DNA of 13,721 nt from Candidatus Rifleibacteriota bacterium (GTDB taxonomy: Bacteria; Riflebacteria; Ozemobacteria; Ozemobacterales; Ozemobacteraceae): positions 1-13,721 of the forward strand of contig JAKQOH010000022.1 in NCBI GenBank assembly GCA_029565415.1, given 5' to 3'. Shown in pieces: positions 6,399 through 12,018 of this stretch. The notes below the pieces were generated by a model that was given only the letters and a program-made list of their open reading frames with translations, was not told where the DNA came from and did not search any database. Position 1 is the first letter of the stretch. The number at the start of each line of letters is the position of its first letter. The translations under genes were made by a program, and so were the position numbers.

Positions 6399-7554
6399 TC
6401 CCGTCATGGATCGGGCGGACCGCCCGGATCGGCGGATCGGCTGGCTCCGTCTGGCCTCGGCCGCCTGGATCGGCGACACCGTCCGGGCCGGCCTCATCCG
6501 GGAACTGGGCTCGCCGGAAGCGGTGTTTCGTGCCGACCGGGCTGCGCTTTCCCGCGTCAAAGGCTGGTCCCGCGACCGTCTCGAGCGCTTTCTTGCTGAA
6601 CGGGAGCGACTCCGCCCCATCTGCGATCCAGCCCTCCTCGACCGGACCCAGACGCGTCTCGTCACGTTCCATGATCCCGAGTATCCGTCCCTGCTGCGCG
6701 AGATTCCCGACTCGCCGCTCGCGCTGTTCGTGCGCGGCCGGCTCCCGGTCGATCCCCGGCCGCACATCGCGATCGTGGGCGCGCGCAACGGGACCCAGCT
6801 CGGCTTCGACATCGCCCGGGACTTCGGGCGCGAGCTGGCCGCCGCCGGCTTCGTCGTCGTGAGCGGTCTGGCCCTGGGCATCGACACGTTCGCCCATCTC
6901 GGAGCGCTGGAAGGGCGCGGCACCACCGTCGCCGTGCTCGGCTCGGGGCCCGACATCGCGTATCCGGCGGCCAACCGCAAGATCCGCGAACGCATGCTCG
7001 CCGAAGGCGGCGCCCTGGTCTCGGAATACCCCCCCGGAACGCCGGCCCGGCCCTGGCATTTCCCGGTCAGGAACCGCGTCATCGCCGGCATGTGCGTCGC
7101 GACCGTCGTCATCGAGGCCACGGCCCGCAGCGGCTCCCTCATCACGGCCCGGCTGGCCGCCGAGCAGGACCGCGAGGTGTTCGCCGTGCCCGGAAACATC
7201 CGTTCGACGCTTGCCGAGGGCACCCTGGCCCTGATCAAGGACGGCGCCCAGCTCGTCACCGCCGCCCAGGATCTGATCGCGTATTATGCGCGACTGCTTC
7301 CCGCCCAACCCGCGGAAAGCTCGGACCATGACGGTCACGGCGAGGCTCCCGACCTCACCGACGAGGAGGCCCGGCTGCTCGGAGTCCTCGCGGCCGATCC
7401 CGTCCCGCTCGACCGGCTGCTTGCGGATGGCCGGTGGACCCGCGACCGATTGTTTTCCCTTCTGCTGACCCTCGAAATGCGGGATTTTCTGGTGAAGCTG
7501 CCCGGGAACAGGTATCATGCGAAAATCAAACCCCCTCAGGGGAGGCACCAATAA
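6391..7554 (+). CDS. dprA: DNA-processing protein DprA (Smf)
   Basis: DprA binds single-stranded DNA in the cytosol and loads RecA, chiefly during natural transformation, and is also found in many non-competent bacteria. The 387-aa protein has an N-terminal helical region (about 15-80), then the Rossmann-like core: IAIVGARN (127-133), VVSGLALGID (156-165), TVAVLGSGPD (179-188), FPVRNRVIAG (224-233), the signature ARSGSLITARLAAEQDREV (245-263) and VFAVPGN. A C-terminal winged-helix-like domain follows (about 325-380, ending FLVKLPGNRYHAKI). All family motifs are intact. AGGAG (6376-6380) lies 10 nt before the ATG inside the HEAT gene's end. The stop directly abuts the GTG of smg. Its presence does not prove competence; no com genes are in view. 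Confidence 0.95.
   Translation: MSDPVMDRADRPDRRIGWLRLASAAWIGDTVRAGLIRELGSPEAVFRADRAALSRVKGWSRDRLERFLAERERLRPICDPALLDRTQTRLVTFHDPEYPSLLREIPDSPLALFVRGRLPVDPRPHIAIVGARNGTQLGFDIARDFGRELAAAGFVVVSGLALGIDTFAHLGALEGRGTTVAVLGSGPDIAYPAANRKIRERMLAEGGALVSEYPPGTPARPWHFPVRNRVIAGMCVATVVIEATARSGSLITARLAAEQDREVFAVPGNIRSTLAEGTLALIKDGAQLVTAAQDLIAYYARLLPAQPAESSDHDGHGEAPDLTDEEARLLGVLAADPVPLDRLLADGRWTRDRLFSLLLTLEMRDFLVKLPGNRYHAKIKPPQGRHQ
7539..7545 (+). promoter_or_regulatory. Shine-Dalgarno of smg inside a small hairpin
   Basis: GGGGAGG lies 9 nt before the GTG at 7555 and supports that start. Its first four G residues can pair with CCCC at 7531-7534 across a CTCA loop, so the site could be partly masked until ribosomes finishing dprA open it. 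Confidence 0.6.
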
Positions 7555-8124
7555 GTGAACAAAACCAGAACGACGCTGGGCCAGCTGATGAAGCTGATGG
7601 ACCTGGTCAGACGCCAGATGGAAAGCGATCGCACCGCGACGCCGGGCGATGCCGCGGGTGACACCGCGGAGCCGTTGATCGCGAAACTGATGAAACGCGG
7701 ATTCCGACTCGAGGAGATCGAGACGGCGATGAAATGGCTCTCCCTGATGAGCCTGACGATCGGCAGCGGCGCGAGCCGCCCGCCCTCCGACACCCCGGCG
7801 GAACAGGCCCCGGCCGATCCGGCCGACGCGGCGCGCTCCGCCGGTGTCCGCCAGCTCCACACCTCCGAGGCGATCCGGCTCACCCCCGAAGCGCAGCGGC
7901 ATCTGCTGAGCCTGCTGGAGCGCGGCGAGATTGCCCCGCTCCAGTTCGAGCGCACCATCGAGTATCTCTGGCGCCACGACCTGCGCGAGGTTTCCGCGAT
8001 GCGTCTCGATCTGATCCTCTCCATGAACGACCCCCAGACGGCCCCGACCGGCACAGCCGGGAATCCGGCCGGCCCTTCTTCGTCGCTCAGCCCCCGCATC
8101 AATCCCCCCCTGTTCATAAATTGA
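7555..8124 (+). CDS. smg: Smg / DUF494 family protein
   Basis: This 189-aa protein matches the Smg (DUF494) pattern in two blocks. A helical N-terminal part has RGFRLEEIETAMKWLSLM (about 48-65), equivalent to the E. coli Smg region GFDREDIYNALLWLEKL. A C-terminal part reads VRQLHTSEAIRLTPEAQ (98-114), then ERTIEYLWRHD and SAMRLDLILSM (147-157). A low-complexity Ala/Pro linker (about 71-97) and a Pro/Ser-rich tail of about 30 aa make it longer than E. coli Smg (about 157 aa). Function is not established in the literature I know. The position between dprA and topA is the classic proteobacterial smf-smg-topA order and strengthens the call. The GTG start directly follows the dprA stop and has a good Shine-Dalgarno. 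Confidence 0.8.
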   Translation: MNKTRTTLGQLMKLMDLVRRQMESDRTATPGDAAGDTAEPLIAKLMKRGFRLEEIETAMKWLSLMSLTIGSGASRPPSDTPAEQAPADPADAARSAGVRQLHTSEAIRLTPEAQRHLLSLLERGEIAPLQFERTIEYLWRHDLREVSAMRLDLILSMNDPQTAPTGTAGNPAGPSSSLSPRINPPLFIN

Positions 8125-8148
8125 TTGTAATAGATATGGAAATATAAT
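8121..8148 (+). promoter_or_regulatory. Consensus promoter directly at the topA start codon
   Basis: TTGATT (8121-8126, overlapping the smg stop), a 16-nt spacer and a perfect TATAAT (8143-8148) sit in a very AT-rich patch (8111-8152) within GC-rich surroundings. Only four nt (ATAC) separate the -10 from the ATG at 8153, and there is no Shine-Dalgarno. Transcription would start at or next to the ATG, giving a leaderless topA mRNA. topA promoters are often supercoiling-responsive; that is not testable here. Confidence 0.7.
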
Positions 8149-8152
8149 ATAC

Positions 8153-10528
8153 ATGAGCGCCAAACATCTCGTCATCGTCGAGTCCCCGGGAAAAATCAAA
8201 ACCCTGACCAAGTTCCTGGGCCGGGATTTCATCGTCGAGGCCAGCAAAGGCCACGTCATCGATCTGCCCGACTCCAAGCTCGGGGTCGAACCCGACCGCG
8301 GCTTCGTTCCGGTATTCCGCGTCGTGCCCGACCGGCGGGACGTGATCATCCGGCTGCGCGAGGCGGCGGAAAAGGTCGAAACCATCTATCTGGCTCCCGA
8401 TCCCGACCGCGAAGGCGAAGCGATCAGCTGGCACCTGGCGGGGGCGCTCGGCATCGATCCCACCAGTGCCTGCCGGGTGACCTTCAACGCGATCACCCGC
8501 GACGAGGTGCTCAAATCCCTCGAGAATCCCCGTCCGATCGATCTCAATCTCGTGAATGCCCAGCAGTCCCGCCGCATCCTCGACCGCCTCGTCGGCTACA
8601 AACTCTCGCCGCTGCTGTGGAAAAAAGTGTGCCTGGGCCTGTCGGCCGGCCGCGTCCAGTCCGTCGCGGTGCTGCTGATCTGCGACCGCGAAAAGGAGAT
8701 CCTTGCGTTCCAGCCCGAGGAATACTGGACGATCGAGGCGAAGGTCCGCACCCACGACCGGCACGCGTTCACCGTCAAACTGGCCAAAACCGACGGGAAG
8801 AAAGCCGCCATCGGGGATGGGAAAACCGCCCACGCCGTCGTGGCCGAGATCGAGAAGGCGGGCCTTCGCGTTGCATCGGTGGCCCGCCGCTCCCGCAAAC
8901 AGTTGCCGCCCCCGCCGTTCATCACCAGCACCCTCCAGCAGGATGCAGCTCAGAAGTTCGGCTTCACCTCCCGCCGGACGATGTCGGTCGCCCAGCGCCT
9001 CTATGAAGGCATCGAGCTGGGCGCTGAAGGCCACGTCGGTCTCATCAGCTACATGCGAACCGACTCGGTGCGGATCTCCCCCGAGGGGCTCGGGGAAGCG
9101 CGTGAATATATATCGAAAAGTTTTGATCCTCGATACGGCCTCGACAAACCACGCGCCTTCAAGACGCGCAAAGGTGCCCAGGATGCCCACGAGGCGATCC
9201 GGCCCACCTCCGTCTGGCGCACGCCCGAGAAGATGGCCAGAAACCTCACGCCGGAGCAGTTGAAGCTGTATACGTTGATCTGGCGCAGGTTCGTCGCCTC
9301 CCAGATGGCCGAGGCGGAGTATGACGTCGTCACGATCGAGCTCGAAGCGGGTCGGCATCAGCTCCAGGCCTCCGGTACGACGATGACCTTCGACGGCTTC
9401 ACCTCGCTCTACTCCGAGGCGAAGATCGAGGATGCCGACACGCCCGCCGCCGAAGCCGGCGCCGAGGAGGATGCCGAGCGAGAGGCGAAGCAGCGTCTGC
9501 CCGAAGTGCACAAGGGCGACGAACTGGGCCTCGCGGGGATCGACCCCACCCAGCATTTCACCCAGCCGCCCCCCCGATACAGCGAATCGATGCTCATCAA
9601 GACCCTCGAAAAGGAAGGGATCGGCCGACCGAGCACGTATGCCGCGATCATCGACACGATCCAGCAGCGCGGCTACGTCAAGAAGGTCGAAAGCCGCTTC
9701 CGGCCGTCGGATGCCGCGTTCCTGGCCACGGAACTCCTGGTGTCCAAATTCGGCGACATCATCAATCCCAAGTTCACCGCCACGATGGAAGGGCATCTCG
9801 ACGAGGTCGAGGACGGCCGCAAGGACTGGGTGCGCGTGCTGAGCGAGTTCTACGGCCCGTTCCTGAACGACCTGAAAAAGGCCGAGACCGAGCTCCAGAA
9901 GATCCAGTATGAAACCGACTGCACCTGCCCGAACTGCGGCAAGGTGATGGTCGTGAAACTCGGCCGGACCGGGAAGTTCCTTTCCTGCTCGGGATACCCC
10001 GAGTGCAAGTCGACCGAGAACATCCCCGACGAGCTGCTGCTGTTCGCGACCGAACAGGCCCGCGGCCGCCTGCAGCTCCGGGAGACGCTCGACCGGCTCA
10101 AGGCCGAGGCGGGCCCCGATCTCGTGCCGACCGACCAGGTGTGTGAGGCCTGCGGCTCGCCGATGGTGATCCGGACCGGCCGATTCGGCCGGTTCATGGC
10201 CTGTTCGAAATACCCGGAATGCAAGACGACCCGGCGCATCCAGCAGGAGATCGGCGTTGCCTGCCCGCTCGAGGGCTGCAACGGCAAGGTGGTCGTGAAG
10301 AAGGCCAAGGGCGGTCGCCGGACGTTCTACGGCTGCTCCAACTACCCGACCTGCATGCTGACGACCTGGCAGAAACCGACGGGCGAACGCTGCCCCGAAT
10401 GCAGCTCGCCGCTGGTCTGGCACTCGACGAAGAAACTGGGCACGTTCGTGAAGTGCTCGAAGAAAGGCTGCGAGTACCGCCGCATGCCCGAGAAAAACGA
10501 GGGGGAAACCGGTGGCCCGGAAGAATGA
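8153..10528 (+). CDS. topA: DNA topoisomerase I (type IA, TopA)
   Basis: This 791-aa enzyme relaxes negative supercoils by transient single-strand cleavage. The Toprim domain opens at the start (HLVIVESPGKIKTL, E10) and has the metal-binding DPDREGE (D83, D85, E87). The core contains LSAGRVQSVAV, the catalytic tyrosine Y300 in LISYMRTDS, HEAIRPT (346-352) and EGIGRPSTYA (488-497). The C-terminus has four complete tetracysteine zinc ribbons: C592/595/612/618, C664/667/684/690, C704/709/728/734 and C747/750/768/773. The first methionine immediately precedes the conserved first strand, so the start cannot lie later; an earlier start is unlikely because the promoter occupies that space. The coding end overlaps trmFO by 17 nt. 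Nothing is truncated or missing. Confidence 0.97.
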   Translation: MSAKHLVIVESPGKIKTLTKFLGRDFIVEASKGHVIDLPDSKLGVEPDRGFVPVFRVVPDRRDVIIRLREAAEKVETIYLAPDPDREGEAISWHLAGALGIDPTSACRVTFNAITRDEVLKSLENPRPIDLNLVNAQQSRRILDRLVGYKLSPLLWKKVCLGLSAGRVQSVAVLLICDREKEILAFQPEEYWTIEAKVRTHDRHAFTVKLAKTDGKKAAIGDGKTAHAVVAEIEKAGLRVASVARRSRKQLPPPPFITSTLQQDAAQKFGFTSRRTMSVAQRLYEGIELGAEGHVGLISYMRTDSVRISPEGLGEAREYISKSFDPRYGLDKPRAFKTRKGAQDAHEAIRPTSVWRTPEKMARNLTPEQLKLYTLIWRRFVASQMAEAEYDVVTIELEAGRHQLQASGTTMTFDGFTSLYSEAKIEDADTPAAEAGAEEDAEREAKQRLPEVHKGDELGLAGIDPTQHFTQPPPRYSESMLIKTLEKEGIGRPSTYAAIIDTIQQRGYVKKVESRFRPSDAAFLATELLVSKFGDIINPKFTATMEGHLDEVEDGRKDWVRVLSEFYGPFLNDLKKAETELQKIQYETDCTCPNCGKVMVVKLGRTGKFLSCSGYPECKSTENIPDELLLFATEQARGRLQLRETLDRLKAEAGPDLVPTDQVCEACGSPMVIRTGRFGRFMACSKYPECKTTRRIQQEIGVACPLEGCNGKVVVKKAKGGRRTFYGCSNYPTCMLTTWQKPTGERCPECSSPLVWHSTKKLGTFVKCSKKGCEYRRMPEKNEGETGGPEE
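10499..10505 (+). promoter_or_regulatory. Shine-Dalgarno supporting the GTG start of trmFO
   Basis: GAGGGGG, located inside the 3' end of topA, lies 6 nt before the GTG at 10512. It supports a GTG start overlapping topA, as the FAD-binding strand begins just ten residues later. Confidence 0.65.
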
Positions 10529-11861
10529 TCATCCGAATGTGACCGTGATCGGCGCCGGCCTGGCCGGTGTCGAAGCGACGTTCCAGCTCATCCGGCGCGG
10601 CGTCCGCGTCAAGCTCCTGGAGATGCGGCCCAAGGTTCCGACCGGGGCGCACGGCACCGACCTGTTTGCCGAACTGGTCTGCAGCAACTCGGTCGGAAGC
10701 AATCTTCCCGACCGGGCTTCGGGGCTGCTCAAAGAAGAGCTGCGCGCGCTCAGCAGCTATATCCTCGACGTCGCCTACAAATACCGGGTGCCGGCCGGCA
10801 ACGCCCTCGCCGTCGACCGGGAGGCCTTCGCTCGCGAAATCACCCGCTATATGACCGGTCACAGCCACGTCGAGTTCGTCAACGACGAGGCGACCGAGTT
10901 CCCGGAAGAGGGAATCGTGATTCTCGCCACCGGCCCGCTCACCTCGCCGCGCATGCTGGCCTGGCTGTCGAAGACCTTCGGCGCCGACAAGCTCGCCTTC
11001 TTCGACGCGATCGCGCCCGTGCTGACGGCCGAGAGCGTCGACATGACCCAGGCGTTCGTCGCGAACCGCTACGGCGATGCCGAAGAGAAGGGCGATTACA
11101 TCAACTGCCCGATGAACAAGGCGGAATACGAGGAGTTCGTCACCCAGCTGCTCGCCGCCGAACGCATCCACCTTCCCGAATTCGAGAAGGATGCGCGCAA
11201 ACAGTTGTTCAGCGGCTGCCAGCCCGTCGAGGAGATTGCCTCATCCGGGAAAGACGCGCTGCGGTTCGGCCCGATGAAACCCGTCGGCTTCACCGACCCG
11301 CGCACCGGCCGTCGCCCCTGGGCCGTCGTGCAGCTTCGCCAGGACAACCTGCTCGGAAGCCTGTACAACATCGTGGGATTCCAGACGAACCTGAAGCACG
11401 GCGAGCAGGAGCGGGTGTTCCGCCTCATCCCTGCCCTGAAGAATGCCGTGTTCACGCGGCTCGGCCAGATGCATCGCAATAGCTATCTTTTCTCGCCCGC
11501 GTTCCTCACCCCGACCCTCCAGGTGAAGGACCGCCCCGACTGGTTCGTCGCGGGCCAGATCTGCGGCGTCGAAGGCTATACCGAGTCGACGGGAATGGGC
11601 CTGCTCGCCGGCCTGAATGCCGCCCGCATCTGTCTCAAGAAGCCTCCGGTCGTCCCGCCGCCCCAGTCGATGCTGGGGGCTCTCGTGAAATACGTGACGT
11701 TCGAAGGCCACAAGGTGAAGGAGTTTTCGCCGATGAATGCCAACTTCGGCCTCCTCACCGGCACCACCGCCCCCGCCAAGGGCGAGTCGGCGGAAAGCCG
11801 CCGCGCTGCCGCGATCGTCGAGGCCCGGCGCGCGTTCAAGGCCTTCATCGCCGAACTGTAA
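10512..11861 (+). CDS. trmFO: Methylenetetrahydrofolate-tRNA (uracil-5-)-methyltransferase TrmFO (Gid)
   Basis: TrmFO makes m5U54 (ribothymidine) in the T-loop of tRNAs, using methylene-THF as carbon donor and FAD as cofactor. The 449-aa protein has the N-terminal dinucleotide motif VIGAGLAGVEA (12-22), LVCSNSVGSNLP with C57, a PAGNALAVDRE segment, ILATGPLTSP, the INCPMNKAEYEEF segment, FSGCQPVEE with C236, LFGP-like RFGPMKPVGF, VVQLRQDN, NIVGFQTNLKHG and a C-terminal FAD-site region GQICGVEGYTES. C57 and C236 correspond to B. subtilis C53 and C226, the residues implicated in catalysis, so it should be active. It overlaps topA by 17 nt and is translationally coupled to it. The topA-trmFO pair is also adjacent in Bacillus, where xerC/codV and hslV follow; those genes are absent here. 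Confidence 0.96.
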   Translation: MARKNDHPNVTVIGAGLAGVEATFQLIRRGVRVKLLEMRPKVPTGAHGTDLFAELVCSNSVGSNLPDRASGLLKEELRALSSYILDVAYKYRVPAGNALAVDREAFAREITRYMTGHSHVEFVNDEATEFPEEGIVILATGPLTSPRMLAWLSKTFGADKLAFFDAIAPVLTAESVDMTQAFVANRYGDAEEKGDYINCPMNKAEYEEFVTQLLAAERIHLPEFEKDARKQLFSGCQPVEEIASSGKDALRFGPMKPVGFTDPRTGRRPWAVVQLRQDNLLGSLYNIVGFQTNLKHGEQERVFRLIPALKNAVFTRLGQMHRNSYLFSPAFLTPTLQVKDRPDWFVAGQICGVEGYTESTGMGLLAGLNAARICLKKPPVVPPPQSMLGALVKYVTFEGHKVKEFSPMNANFGLLTGTTAPAKGESAESRRAAAIVEARRAFKAFIAEL

Positions 11862-11879
11862 TCTCCCGCTGGTAGATAC

Positions 11880-11901
11880 CGGGCAGACAATCGTCTGCCC
11901 G
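11880..11901 (+). terminator. Hairpin after trmFO, probable terminator without a good U-tract
   Basis: CGGGCAGAC, loop AATC, GTCTGCCCG forms a perfect 9-bp stem 18 nt after the trmFO stop. Only ATTTGG follows, so intrinsic termination would be weak; it may instead act as a 3'-end stabiliser or as part of the structured region that follows. Confidence 0.5.
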
Positions 11902-11905
11902 ATTT

Positions 11906-11936
11906 GGCGTGCCAGGAGTCCATTTCCCCGCACGCC
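11906..11936. repeat. Inverted repeat with 7-bp arms
   Basis: GGCGTGC (11906-11912) and GCACGCC (11930-11936) are exact reverse complements around a 17-nt loop. It is the second of four consecutive stem-loops in this intergenic region. Function unknown. Confidence 0.4.
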
Positions 11937-11939
11937 GCT

Positions 11940-11961
11940 CCCGGGCAGGACGCCTGTCGGG
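11940..11961. repeat. Imperfect hairpin sharing its core with the trmFO-proximal hairpin
   Basis: CCCGGGCAGG (11940-11949), loop ACG, CCTGTCGGG (11953-11961) pair with one bulge. The 5' arm begins CCGGGCAG, the same as the hairpin at 11880 with its preceding C. The two may be diverged copies of one repeated palindromic element (inference). Confidence 0.4.
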
Positions 11962-11969
11962 AGAAAAGA

Positions 11970-12003
11970 AGCGCCGGGGCGCGGCTAGCCGCGCCCCGGC
12001 GCT
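11970..12003 (-). terminator. 34-bp perfect palindrome, intrinsic terminator of the Ig/NHL gene
   Basis: The left arm AGCGCCGGGGCGCGGCT (11970-11986) is exactly reverse-complemented by 11987-12003. On the minus strand the stem starts 15 nt after the stop at 12019 and is followed immediately by TCTTTTCT (11969-11962), which suits an intrinsic terminator for the minus-strand gene. On the plus strand it is followed by GGGGGATC, so it would not be a normal U-tract terminator for trmFO. Confidence 0.7.
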
Positions 12004-12018
12004 GGGGGATCGCTCAGA

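Noticed and set aside
3672..7259. Very long minus-strand open frame (about 1195 codons) opposite cdaR, the HEAT gene and dprA
   Set aside because: It is antisense to three well-supported genes, has no family motifs, and is Arg/Asp/Gly/His-rich as expected when GC-rich repeat coding sequence is read backwards.
6352..8385. Minus-strand open frame of about 677 codons opposite dprA, smg and the topA start
   Set aside because: Antisense to three real genes, crosses the topA promoter, and shows no recognisable domain.
9105..9135. AT-rich patch inside topA resembling an internal promoter
   Set aside because: It encodes conserved-looking EYISKSFDPRYG sequence and has no properly spaced -35/-10 pair; no gene start follows.
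8114..10423. Minus-strand open frame of about 769 codons opposite topA
   Set aside because: It covers the fully motif-supported topA and has low-complexity Gly/Asp/Arg/Leu composition. It is a GC-driven shadow.
1..11861. Idea that the FchA-like gene and trmFO form a folate system because both use one-carbon folates
   Set aside because: They lie far apart, on opposite strands and in separate units, with standard housekeeping neighbours. The shared cofactor is probably coincidence.
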